Shown here one piece after another: positions 48,875 through 60,575 of a DNA stretch of 64,000 nt. The stretch spans positions 15,438,001-15,502,000 of the forward strand of contig CM059625.1 of NCBI GenBank assembly GCA_030435675.1. The letters run 5' to 3'. The notes beneath the pieces are model-generated. The model saw only the letters and a list, made by a program, of their open reading frames with translations. It was not told where the DNA came from and ran no database searches. Each line of letters opens with the position of its first letter. Positions within the stretch are counted from its first letter, which is position 1. The DNA comes from Steinernema hermaphroditum (taxonomy: Eukaryota > Nematoda > Chromadorea > Rhabditida > Steinernematidae). The position numbers were made by a program, and so were the translations under genes.

Positions 48875-48880
48875 AATAAA
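48875..48880 (+). promoter_or_regulatory. Polyadenylation signal of the zinc-finger gene
   Basis: AATAAA lies 56 nt after the stop codon. Confidence 0.65.
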
Positions 48881-49447
48881 TATAATCGACCAAGTGAAAG
48901 GCCCACATATCATAGGAGGAGAATAGTTACATTAGCGGAGACCGAGCGTAAAAGGGTGGTGTTTACACAGATGCAACAACAGCTGCTACCTTTGCGCGTT
49001 CTACTAAAAAAACGTTGGGAATGTTATCTATGTATGTTTAAGATTTGATGTAAGTCACGCATTTTGGGCTTTTAGTGTTCCTCTAAAGTTTGTTTTGATT
49101 TGGTGGGATTTTGACAGCCTACAATGGTTGTGGTGCACTTTCTGTCACCAGACTGATTGCTCTTTTCATTCAATTTCTCATTAGTCTCACAATCGTAGTG
49201 CCTCACTTTGCGAAGAATTGTATGAGAGCGGATTTAAGGATTCCAAACATGGTCAACTTCATCGAGGTTCTCATGCATGTTCTGCTAGAGAAGGATTTTC
49301 TAAATGCACCTAGGTCGCCACAGTGCATAGCTCCTCCAAATGTAAAAGGTCACTACTCTATTATATTTCATGATAGATGGCTTCTGATCCAGAAAGTGAG
49401 GACGTTCAAAAAATGCTTTAATTATGACTTTTGACATATTTACATTA

Positions 49448-52400
49448 TCATTCCGCCTCCATCTCCTCTTCTTTTTTAGGTTTGACAGTTGCAATTGACA
49501 TCTGAAATTCCGGTTTGCACTCGAACTGTTCTTCGTTCTTGCATTCTGTCTTCCATTCGTTCTTACATTGTTCCTTCCATTCGTTCTTCCATTCTCCCTT
49601 CCATTCATCTTTCCATTCTCCCTTCCATTCGTCCTTCTTAGCAAACTCCATTGCTTGGGTACCTACACGAGCGCGTTCAGAAAATGGAGCCTTCCATGAC
49701 CAAATGAATCGGTTGTCCGCCTTGCAATTTTGCCTCATGCGCTTGGCCTCTTTGAGATCAGTAAAGTGGAATAGGTGCTTCTGGTCGAAGATTCGTGCCA
49801 GAGCAGTAGTAGCAAACTCCTTATTGTATTTCATGTAGTCGAACATGAGAAGCCTGCTCAGTGGGAACATCTTGATGTGCTCTTCGAAGTCCTAAATGAA
49901 GCAATGATCATTCTAGTTATTGCATGCTTCCTTTTTTACCTTAACAGACAGTGGGCTCTCCTTCAAAACAACTGTTCCTCTGGCCTCCTCTTCAGCTGCC
50001 ATGCGAACTAGCTGGCGCTTGTAGCTAATCCAGACTCGCACGAACACAGAGCTGGCCGAGGAACTGTTCTTCATCATGCGATGCATCACATTTCTGGTCA
50101 TGAGTCTGCCCATGCGATCGTGTGTGAAATCGATACCGTCACGCTTGCGCCAAAGGGCAATAGCATAAAGCTTGGCACAGTCTCTTGTGAATAGCACCAG
50201 CGGATCTGAAATCGCACATAAACAGTTGGCGCTGGGTTCATTGTTGAGATTTACCTGCATGCGTAGACACGATTTGCCTGAGAACTTCGAACTGTCTGGC
50301 GCCATTGTCTACGAGAAGTTTCATTAAACTGACGCTCGTTGGATACTTCTTGAGAGCGTTCACTGTGTACACCCAGGCTTCGTTATAATCCTTTCGGACC
50401 AATTTTACGCCTTGTCGTTTCCACAAAAATTGCGCCATAAGCTCATCAAAGAGCACTGTATCGAAGAGCTCCGGGAAGTCCTCTTTTTGGTCATTGATAT
50501 AAGTGTAGAGAGCTGGGTAGCTGAGCTTTCGGAAGTAGACCAGGGTGGAAAGCATAAAAGCAATGTATGTTCCTGGCTCTCCTAGCGCATGACCCGTTCG
50601 TTGCTCTTGGCATCCACAAAGATATTTCTCCAAGAAGTGCTGCATTTCTCTGTACCCCAGTTTGATGTTTCGGGCGGAAAGCTTTCTCTGGCGAGAGATC
50701 TAAAGAACCGATGTCAACGAGAAGGGAACAAACGTAAACCTTACCTGTCTCCGAAGGAGTCCACCGAGAACTCTATTGTACACATCTCTTCGAGTCATCA
50801 CGCACCTGCGGTACTTCTGATCGTCGTTCGGACAAACCGATAACAGACGAGAATGGTACCGAAGTGAGTAGATGGATGGAAGGTCTCCGTCCAAGCTGAA
50901 GCAACCAGTCTCACCGCCGATTGCTTTGATTATTTGGGAGATCTTGTAGTAAGTCGTGTCGTACATTCCCGTTCTTTTCTTAAATGCTTCACTGTCGAAC
51001 TCGTTGAAAACGTTGTCAATGGCAGCACATGTAATGATATCGGCTCTATCGCAAATATCATCTTCCTCGCCGACATATTCTTTGAGTTCGTTGAAGCTGC
51101 TCATCATGGAAATCTTACTAAATTGCGATTTAAGGAACTGGCTCAAATAGTCGCGTGCATACGTCGAAGCTGCTGTGTACATGAAGATGTCGCATCCGTC
51201 GTTTGTGTTACCGAGAACTCCGAGAACTCTAGCTGACCAGTCAACGAAGCCGTCGAGTTCGGCAGCGATGGATGGGGCTTCCAATGTGCCGAATTGTTTG
51301 ATTATGCTGCCGATGCTGTCAGATGACTGAAATTAAAGAAGTTATGTAACTATACCAATTGGATCTATAATTGGTATGTCGCAAATTGCGACGTGACTCG
51401 CAATATCAACAATAAATGAAAGTATCGAAATTTGAGAAACTGAACCGCGCTCAAAACCTATTCCAGCGCCATCTCTATGTGAACGTACCGATGGAGGAAC
51501 AACGCCAAATAGCGCGAAGATATCCAAAACGAGCTTGCTGGCGATTTCTGGATTCTTAAACTTGTAAACAATAGATTCGATCTTCTCGTAAGGGACTTTC
51601 GCCTTCTGCAGTAAACCGTGCGGGAGCGGAAGTTCGGCATAGTCAACCAATGGCATCCAGAGCTGTTTCACATAGTTTTCCTCCAAAGCCATCCAGACAT
51701 CCGATTCGGGATTCCTCTTGGAGAACTGCCGTCTAATGGCACTCTTCCCCTTGTCGATCTTCGCCATCAGCATAGCATACAACTTCTCGGGACCGTCCGA
51801 ATTGTAAACAACGCCATCAGTAGCCTCTACTGCATGCATGTAATTCAGAAATCCGGGCTTGTAATCGTAAAAAATCGCTCCCATGTATTCCGGATTCACA
51901 TCACATCGCCGCGGATAGCCGATGGTCCAAAAGTGGTCGAAATAATCACGGAAGTCTTCGATACTGACGCCTTTCTTAAAGTTTGGGATGGAGTATGTCA
52001 TCTCGGCGACGACCTGTATCATGGCCACCACGGCCGGGATGTCTCCGGCGTCGAAGAGGATCTGCGCTCGATGCAGGATCATCTCCGCTATAAACTCTTC
52101 TGTGCCTTCGATGGTGGATGTTGTGAGTGGATTGATTATTGAGTTATCGAGATTGCGAATCTAAAAATGACGAACATAAAACCAGCATCTGGATATGTGA
52201 GCATACGTATTCTTCCTGGCTTCGACTCATTCTTAAGAACACGTTCTTCCGAAGACAGCGAAGATATCTTTCTGTACAGCCAACCTCATCCGCTATGTCG
52301 CTTATCAGACTTTCCACTTCGCGAACGATCAGCTGGTTTTCTGGATAGCCACTGGAAGTGAGCAGCTCGATACAGCCGACGACCGCCTCGACATTGGTTG

Positions 52401-53643
52401 GGCAATACTTGGCGAAGTTCTTCCGCAAAGTTCTGTTTCTTTCATTGTAACTTCTGATCACGTCAGCGTACTCCTTCGCGGTGAAAACGAAGCGCTGTTT
52501 TTCAAGAATTTGCTTCTATAAGAGGATTTTTGTTATATACGGAAGTATAATTGCATCAAATATTACCTCTAGCTCTATGATGGCCAGATAGTGCTCTTCA
52601 TTTGTTCTGTCAACGCTGTTCACATGCATCAATAGATCCAATTGCTCCTTAAGAACCTTAATCTCTGTCAATTTTCCCTGCAAATGTTCCTTCATACTAT
52701 TAAGAATTCGCTATTTTTACTCACCTTGGAAGGTTGCTCGACTAGAGAAATGACGCCATCTTGAACATGTGCACCTACTGAGCCTGTTGTGGGTTGGTTC
52801 AAAGGACCGTAGATGATTTCTCCTGGGCGTCGTTCAGAACGAACATTAATGTCATCGTTCCGCAGGATTCCAAAATCCTTCAACATGAGCTCATTGCCCC
52901 CGAGGATGTTGTTGGTGAAGAGGCGCCGCTTAACCGCCTTTTGTGGTACGTCTCTCTCCTTTCGGGTCCAGAACACGAAGAAGTCTTTCGGATCCATATG
53001 TACGTCTGCGTCGAAGAAGGTCCAGTTTTCGTGGTTGCACTAAAACGCCGATTCTTTTGGTTATTGAGTTTGTAACATCCTCAGATGGAGTGGGAATGGA
53101 TGTGACTTTCGAATGAATAACAGCTCTTGTGCATATGCCTGGCATACAAAGCCTCACCAGAAAAGCACTCCGCACTTCACCTTTAATGCTTTATGAAAAT
53201 GAGAAACTTACAAGGTATCCTCCTTCAGTCAGGTACGGTTCCTCGTCGTCACTGTCTTCATCAATTCGACGTCTTTTCCTCGGAACATACAACTTCTTCC
53301 CTCTCTGTTTCTCATCACTTTCACCACTTGCTTCCGCAATGTCCTGCTCACAGCTATCAACGACAATTCGCTTTCTAGCAGGACCGCGTTCATCGAGAGG
53401 AATTCTAAGATCGCGGTAATTGACTCTATATGTTTGTTCTGTACGGCGAATCGACTTATTCGCTTTGTGGTAATTGATCTCAGCCGTCAGTCTCTCCTTT
53501 TCTCTTCTCTTCGTCGTGTTCATGGGATTGCTTCCCTGGCCAGCGGAGTGAAGCCGCTCTTCCTTTTCCGGTTTGGCTGCACTGTCGGGTACAAACATCA
53601 TTGACTCGCCTTCATCGTCGTCACTGTCATAATAAGCCATCAT
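49448..53643 (-). CDS. nrde-2: NRDE-2 (nuclear RNAi / RNA surveillance) homologue
   Basis: The exons are 53212-53643, 52725-53039, 52567-52677, 52207-52515, 51489-52160, 50745-51326, 50255-50699, 49940-50205 and 49448-49891. Phases agree and give 1191 residues (human NRDE2 is 1164). The N-terminus is acidic with a basic nuclear-localisation stretch (YVPRKRRRIDEDSDDEE). Then come DADVHMDPKDFFVFWTRKER, a long helical-repeat region of HAT/TPR-like character with MILHRAQILFDAGDIPAVVAMI, WMALEENYVKQLWMPL and KNPEIASKLVLDIFALFG, and more helical repeats. These align by pattern with the NRDE2 core. NRDE-2 binds the helicase MTR4 in animals, and in worms acts with nuclear Argonautes in transcriptional silencing. 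The last exon ends in an unusual 12-nt tandem repeat. An acceptor 11 nt before the ATG fits trans-splicing. ATG at 53640 is an alternative start. Confidence 0.88.
49505..49630 (-). repeat. 12-nt tandem repeat coding the NRDE-2 tail
   Basis: About ten and a half units of a 12-nt repeat encode E-[W/C]-K-x repeats (EWKG, EWKD, EWKG, EWKN, EWKE, QCKN, EWKT, ECKN, EEQF, ECKP). Frame is preserved throughout. A short Lys/Glu tail follows. Confidence 0.85.
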
Positions 53644-54722
53644 CTTGAACAATTCTGAAGAATCGATCTTTAACTTTATGGTCGCCTTAATTAACGATAA
53701 ATACGAAAGCGATGCGCAAAGCGTAGCTTTGAATACTAGCATCTGTTCGAGTAGATAGAAAATGGTGCGCAAAATATTATTTCATTTAGTGCGGTAAGAA
53801 AAAGAGTGCAGGAACTGCATCTGCATTAAAGAAAGCAATGTGTCTCTCATTCAGTGAGTATAAAGGCCCCCATTTTCGTCCAATCGTTAATGCAACTATC
53901 GTCTGGAGCGAATGTGCGATGTTTCCAACGACGCACATATGTGTTTACAGATGTTGTTGTTGTTTGTGGGTTTTTAGCACAGAAACTTATACATAAGTAT
54001 ATGAATTTCACCAAACAAAGGACAACGAAGCTGTGTTCTTGTTTTACATGCGAAGCAGAAGGTAAGGATCCAAAAACAGAAGCAAAAGAGTTGTCGAAAT
54101 AAGGTTATACCAAAGCTGCTTACATCGTCGTTGTGAACGGATAGGTGCGCAATGTGAACGTGTTGTGGGAGCGGAAAGGCAAATGAACACTGGCGGCAAA
54201 ATTCGAACATTCGATCTCCATGTACAAGCGCGATTATCCGATGAATAATGTCATCGTTTCTATTCAACATTCGGAAATGGCTGCGAAACGAGACGTTTAA
54301 AAAAACTAAAGTTGGACTTGCACTTATTCGTAAACACAAATAAAGCGCTAAGCTTATGACTTGCGTCGTAGGATTCAGAGTCTTGAGTGCCAACAGCTAG
54401 ACCAGGAGGTGGTGGAGCCATATGACGGAGCTAAATATACGATGCACTTCTGGCTGGGACGGATCACTTACTTATGGACCAAAGAACAACCTCACCCTGC
54501 AACAACGCCGATTTGAATCGGATGGACTTCGCAGTGTGGAGCATCCTGGAGAAGAAGGCCGGTTCCCACTATGGTGGCCACGATCATTCTTCGGAAAAAA
54601 AAAAAAGTTTCGAGGCCTGAATCGTGGCACAAAGCGGTTACTCGGTATGTTGATTATCAGCACCATCGTCCTTGTGCTTAGTTAGCCTGCTTATTGCAGT
54701 CCACGGATATTTATATGTCAAA
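53644..54722. other. Region between nrde-2 and the peptidase gene
   Basis: I see no supported gene. It should contain the nrde-2 promoter. A plus-strand ORF at 54422-54685 includes a run of twelve A and a hydrophobic end, but has no recognisable domain or splice partner. Confidence 0.4.
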
Positions 54723-54728
54723 TTTATT
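54723..54728 (-). promoter_or_regulatory. Polyadenylation signal of the peptidase gene
   Basis: A minus-strand AATAAA begins 10 nt after the stop codon, implying a very short 3' untranslated region. Confidence 0.5.
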
Positions 54729-54738
54729 TATTTATACG

Positions 54739-57144
54739 TCAAATTCTTCGTTTCAGAGAATTGGCAGCACACTTCATGGAATATTGCAGGATGGAAATTT
54801 GATAAGCAAGTTCCTTTGCAATTGCTTTTCGTTTGCTTCCCTCTTCTGTCGAGAGAATCTCATCCACCTGGAATAGAATATGCAACAAATAATGATAACG
54901 GATTATATTTTGAATACCAAAGAGTAGACGACGGAAAAAACGTTTGCAGTATTCGAGTTCTTTTCGCTAACGGAGTAGATGACGTGCCGGAGGCTTGGTT
55001 GTCCTGTCAGTCCTCGAGGATCAACGAAACACTTGTGAAACGCCAAAATGCGATCATTAACAGAGGATGGTGAAATTTGCTCAGATGACCTCCTTTCAAA
55101 TTCGATGGTCCTACTTAATAATTTCTAAAAATATTGCTATGTGATGTGATAATGTGATATTGCGAGTTCACCTTTGCATCATTCAGTAGGAACTTGGCCT
55201 GTCGACCTGCATCCTTAAACTCGAGATCTTTCCTCTCTTGGCGCCGTAAGTACTTTACGAAGTTGGTGACATAATCGCTGTAAATAGTGTCGGCAAAAAC
55301 GGTGAGATTCAATGGAAAGGTGAGTCGGCGAATTGATAAGCCATTAGCGACCAGTATTGGCCGACAGCTCGATGAACGCTTAAGTTCCTTGTGTCGTACA
55401 GGTGTTCGTTGAGGAACGGCGTTTCGTACATGGTATGGTACAAAGGATAAAGGTAAGTGTCCTTGCCCTGGTAGCTCATGTGAGTGACTGGAAGCCCAAG
55501 GTAGTTCAGGAACGGGGCGTGGTCGGAGTTGCCTCCGGGAATCGGCATTTGGGGGGCTTCTGGAAGGTGTGCGTAATTGCCAGGATAATAGTGTTTCCTA
55601 AAACCAAAAGAAATAGAACAAAGCAACTAGTCTGAATTAACCAGGTATCATAGACGGTCCATCGTCCGGCCACTGACTCCGAAACCATCGGATTGTCTAC
55701 TAGTTTGGCCGTTTCGTATGCCACCCTATATAAGCTGGGAATAGTTGATACGTGACTGCAACATGAGACATCGCTTCATGTTCATTCAAAATCACTTACA
55801 GAGATCCATTGGCATGAACGTTGTCAACGTTGAGGTAAACGATAGTCCTATCTTTAAGCATGCTCGTAAACTCTTCGACAAATTCTGTCGACCCTAATAG
55901 ACCAAATTCTTCAGCATCGAAGTTGATGAACATAATAGTGCGTTTTGGTCGCCAATTGTGCTGTTTCATCGTTTGAACGAATGCTCGAGCCATTTCTAAC
56001 TGAACCGCTGTCCCGCTCACTGGGTCCACCGATCCGTATACCCAAGCATCATGGTGATTCCCAAGAATAACGTACTTATCCATTTCTTCTGATCCTCGGA
56101 TGTAGCCAACGATGTTCCTGATAGGCCTAATATATCAAACACGTAACACAAGAGTTCAAGTAAACCTGCCGCTTTGAGACTTTCGAATGCACAACTATTT
56201 TAACCTTACATCCATCCATCAAAGCTGGTCCCATGCGGTAAGTAGCGTTTAGCCCTCCTTGCCACTCTTTTGAAACTTCTGGGCCTGCCATTCGAGAGAT
56301 AATTTCATAGGCATCTGCATATCCAATGGAAATAACTGGAAAATTCGGCAGGTTCCCGCTCTGTTTTGCTTCTTTAATGGTGATATGGTCGTAGAGGTCG
56401 CTCTTTGCAGGGTAAAGAGGTGAGAGGATATCACCAAAACTACCCCCACGATAAGAGGCTCTTTGAGATGCTTTCGGTGGCATATATATTGTGTTAGGAT
56501 ATACATCTTCGGCAGCAGTTCCTTTTGGGGCGATATCGGCAGGGTCGGAAAAGAAGACCAAAGTTGCAGTACACGACATCTGCCGATACTTCGCCCTCAT
56601 CCGAATACGCAACCCAGTCGATATCGGCTCCGAAGGCATGCTGTTGTTCAGGGAACACGACAGGAGTTCTTCCCGTGCTTTTGAATGTTGTCTTTCCGTT
56701 GGAGTCCAGAATCGATATACTGTTCGGTTCACGAAAGTTCGGTGAAGATAAGAGAACGTTGTAATTGAGGAAATGGACGTCTAAATACAAAAGGGCGCAT
56801 GAATCTGGTTTCTCATTCCGTGGACTCAGGCTAGGCTATCCTCTCCTGAAAGCTCAAAGATTGCCTTACCTTCCAATCCTGCTTGCTTCCACTTCCGTGC
56901 AATGACATCGGCGACCAGTTCGTTGTTCAGACTTCCGGCCACATGAGGAACGCTCGAGAGCTCTTCAATGTGATCTCTGATATGCTCCCATTTGATGTTC
57001 TTCTTGAGAAAGTCGACTACGGCATTATCCATCCATTCTATCAAGTTTTTTATTAAGCTTTGAAAAGAAATTACCTTTTAAGCCATTTCGGCAGAATACA
57101 GCAGGCACAAACAGAATAAGAAACCAATATGTGGCACCAGCCAT
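54739..57144 (-). CDS. Glutamate carboxypeptidase II-like peptidase, disrupted
   Basis: This is an M28-family zinc peptidase of the GCPII/NAALADase type. Exons are 57075-57144, 56870-57037, 56166-56780, 55800-56126, 55642-55734, 55172-55597, 54918-55079 and 54739-54867. A signal or anchor segment is at residues 2-18. Zinc-site segments are present: GNHHDAWVYGSVDPVSG (near 56050), FDAEEFGLLGS (near 55920), YLNVDN and YPLYHTMYET (near 55445), plus the substrate-side GGNSDHAPFLNYLG. The C-terminal dimerisation domain is present (NDRILAFHKCFVDPRGL; LRHVIYSVSE). However, about 55-60 residues of the protease-associated domain expected between DVVYCNF and FFSDPADIAPKG (near 56565) are absent, with a frame change there. 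The junction 56166/56126 does not match in phase, and exon 55172-55597 needs one more base near 55319. It is either a pseudogene or an assembly-damaged gene. Confidence 0.85.
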
Positions 57145-57672
57145 CACTAAAGGGTTGAGGCAAATAGTGACAATACCACGATACACAGATTACGTTGTAT
57201 TGTTAGTTGCGTTGTTAGATTGCATTTAATACTTTTGCGAGTTATCAAGGAAAATTCCACAACGAGCAAAAAGTTGTTTGCGAGGCGGTTGCAGCAGAAG
57301 CATGGGCTTAGTCGATGAGAGATAAATACGTGAAAACCGTAAATTTATGGTCTAGTTATATGGTGGAAAAATGCAATATCAAGTGTAGAAAAGGTCCAAT
57401 ACAGATTTATGGTCTATATGGCTGGAATGTAAGTTGTTCATGGTCAACTTTGTCAGTCAGAAGCCCTTGCTTTCTTGTGATTTTCACTCCAAAGATCTGG
57501 AATTATTGCCACAGTTCACGGATTCTGCGATAACAGACCACTTCCTGGTTCGGTTTTCGGCGCTGCGCACCCAACAAGCACTGCAAAGTGTGCTTACCAT
57601 TAGCAGATCAGTCTTATTCACGTTCTTTACACTCCAAATTCTAACAGGTGCATGTTTTATTCCACGAGCCGC
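57145..57672. other. Gap between peptidase 5' end and MIG-18-like gene 3' end
   Basis: Both genes are on the minus strand, so this holds the peptidase promoter and the neighbour's 3' end. No other gene is visible. Confidence 0.4.
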
Positions 57673-58560
57673 TCATTTACATATATTCAAAACATCATCA
57701 GAATCAAGCCACGCGGTTCCCACATAAACTTCTTTTTCGTCGACGATGCAGCGGTACACGTGAATTCCACTATCGCCACATCGGAGATCGAAGTCACCTG
57801 ATCTCCAAACTGCGTATTTGGGAATGTGAAGGTTTACATCTTCTACATCGTCATCCTCGGTTCCATTGAAGCAGCCTAAAAGCAAAGATGAGATGACATC
57901 CTTTTATCATCAAGGACAATATTCTTGATGGATGAGAGCTAAGTGTTAGCAACTTGACCTCACCTTTGTTTTCGATTCTGGCTCGTCTTCCATTTTTGTA
58001 TATTTTGCAAAACTTCAAGGAGTAGTTCTCCAGGAGAAAGTATCCGCCAGTCAGAGTGTCTCCGAACATATCCACACAAGCGACCACTTTGTTTGTCCGA
58101 CAAGAGATGAGGAAGTGCTCTTTGAGATAGTCGGTCTGCTGCTCACAATCGACATCTTCTTCCTCTAAGATTGCCGGTTTCGCTTTTTCGCTTTCAAAAA
58201 ACGGTTCCGTCCCTGAGATGAGCTCTCCTGACCCTTCGCCCGAGCTCTCAACAACGGCGTAATCGTCGAGACAGGAATATTCAATACCGTTTACTTGATA
58301 ATCTCGGGCACCCAAGGGTACAACAGCTCCACCTTCAGTAATACAATTTGCCACCTGAACTGTTGGATGCAAGCAAGGCGTTAGGTCATAAACTATACCG
58401 TAATCTTTCCGTTTAGACAGGTGAGATTGAATTCTCCGGAAACCCACGTCGTACCATTTCGTCGGGCGCTAAATTCATGCACACAGTCTGCGGTGAACCC
58501 GATATAGTAACAGAAAAGGGCAGGTGGGAGCAGGATGTAGACAGGCAACGATCTAAGCAT
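57673..58560 (-). CDS. Secreted Cys-rich protein, MIG-18/Fn1-like modules
   Basis: The exons are 58399-58560, 57964-58354 and 57673-57875, giving 251 residues. The first 25 residues form a signal peptide (ILLPPALFCYYIGFTADC). Three related modules follow. The first has NGTTWVSGEFNLTCLNGK, then NCITEGGAVVPLG and NGIEYSCLDD. The second contains HFLISCRTNKVVACVDMFG and NYSLKFCKI. The third has YAVWRSGDFDLRCGDSG then YRCIVDEKEVYVGTAW and ends LNICK. The pattern G-x-x-W-x-x-G-x-F-x-L-x-C ... C ... G-x-x-x-x-C resembles the fibronectin type I-like module of nematode MIG-18-like extracellular proteins. An acidic, Ser/Glu/Gly-rich spacer lies between modules one and two. A role in basement membrane or cuticle is inference. 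The family call comes from memory of the pattern and is moderate. Confidence 0.7.
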
Positions 58561-60575
58561 TTGTTAAACTTCGTCGTGCCACAACCGCGAGTTGAAAGCC
58601 GCGATGATTCGCACTCTTGCCGATGATCGATCAATCTTGGCTGTCACTGACTCACAGATCAAGTATTCATTGTGGGGGTATTTAGTGCTAATCTTCACTA
58701 TAGTCGTTAATTTCTGCCATTTCTGTGTAAGAATAGAATTCAAGAAAACCTGTTTCTTGATTTGCAATTGGCCGATGTATTTCCGGAACAATTTCTGTAT
58801 AGATATCGTGCTAATGCTATGACAGTCGAATGACCTTTGGTGTTTAATCTTAGATTGCCATGTGGAGCCTTTTTTGAAGCACTTTTTTAGATTACCATTT
58901 GGAGTTGAAAGAGGTGTATTTCTCGCCCTGCCACTAAGAAGCAAATTATCACACTGAAGTCGCTGATTGCTTTACGATCTCTCACAGGAGAGTCTTTTGG
59001 AGTTAGTTCGACAGCACCGGTATATAAGCCAAGTTAAAGGCCTGTCTATCCACAGATGCCGGATAATGAGAGTTCAGTTACATATTCATTTATGACCACG
59101 TTCGATTCGTTTCACCATCCGGAACGAAAGAATTCGGCTGTTGAGTGTTCTGTGAACATGCAACTTGGAAGCTTCTTCCATTTTTTGAGCAATTTGCACT
59201 TTTGCACGACCTCGGGTTCAAAGTGTGCATTGGTTTTTTCATCTCGACCAGTTTACCGCAAAACCTGTTCTCGTACATTGCTTACAAGATGTTGCGTGGG
59301 CTTCAATTTCACCGCAGTAATACTGTTGGGCGATCAACGCCGCTGAGGTTAGTGCAGAACGGGTAACCCCAAAGAAAAAGTTGCAGCGATTGTCGAACAA
59401 ACACTGAAACAAGTTTAAAATGTAATCGTGTATGGGTGTCTGAAATGGTCGGAATTCGCAATGGTGCATCGGAAGCATTCAAGAAACGCCTTGCAAACGA
59501 GACATCTAGACCATGCAGCGTTTTTGGAGGGCTACTCATAGTCGGTGAAGCAGCACTCGGCTGGTATAGATTTCTTATACGATGACCCTAAGGTACAGAA
59601 CATATAATGTGCCATACAGTAAGCTTGCAGCTGAAGCACAGGAGAGCAACATGTTCGGTTTCCATGTCATCATCGTCCAACTCTAGATCCATATAAACCG
59701 GCTTGACTCCTCTTCGTACGTGAGGCTTTTAGGTGCGTACGTTCGGAAACTTTGCATCTTTGAAAGAAAACAGAAACCTTACTTGTTTTAATAAGTTCTT
59801 TGCTATCAGAAAAGGAGCCAAAAATCGGCAAAAGGACAAATGGAGAAACTTATCTTCCGTAGTTTGTGCCGAAAACTAGAAATAAGAAGTAGCAAGTGAA
59901 AACAATTAATTCTTTCGTGTAGTTTGTATTTGCTGAAACTCAATAAGGCCATCTCTTGTGATTGAGATGTGATCGTTGCGGTGCACCTTCGTGCTTCAAG
60001 AAAACATCTATGTCAAAATGTGCGCACAGTGTGTTCGCCCAACTCGTTTATCCGTATAATATTGCGTTTCAGATTAGAAACCACAAATCTTTTTTTATCG
60101 TCCCGACAGTCGCCACAACGGGATTCTCTCAAAAACGCCACCGTCAACTGCTCCGCTCGCACAAGATCAGGGTCAGCCGCTAAGAAGTCGCAACTGGAAT
60201 TGTGTATCTGGGCATTCTGCCTTGTGTTGAGTCATCACGTCGGCGTCATCGTTCCGATAACCTGTTGTTGCTAACAGCTTTTGCCGCAGGAGGGATGCAC
60301 AAAAAACACCGACACCGTGTGCGAATTGCATGGCGGCTTACATGCACGTCACCGATTTACATACATGGAGGGCACGGGGAGATGAAAGCGTGCGAAAAGA
60401 AGGCGACGGTCGATCAACCCGGGCGTCGCGCACTTTGAGGCGGCGACTAAACTGATGTCACCACCTTTTCGGGGCCCGCGCCGGGCGAGGCGAAGCAAAA
60501 CCCGTTTTCCGAAGCGCGCGGCGTCTATCTTATACGGAGAATCTGTCCATCCAAACAGTTTGACTCGATCTCAGA
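58561..60575. other. 2-kb divergent intergenic region
   Basis: It lies between two divergent genes for secreted proteins and contains no supported gene. One minus-strand stretch near 59700 reads RGVKPVYMDLELDDDDME but has no start, splice context or homology that I know. The right part (60450-60575) is GC-rich and near the next start. Confidence 0.4.

Noticed and set aside
49111..49434. 107-codon plus-strand ORF with hydrophobic start
   Set aside because: It lies in the 3' region of nrde-2, has no splice or start context, and shows no family motif.
51342..51488. Continuation of the nrde-2 frame past residue PPS
   Set aside because: A gtacgt donor at 51488 and the in-phase acceptor before 51326 restore the conserved protein; read-through meets a stop, so it is an intron.
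54672..55073. Plus-strand ORF that looked like a small secreted protein
   Set aside because: Its antisense encodes the last two exons of the GCPII-like gene (NDRILAFHKCFVDPRGL and the following helix), so it is a shadow.
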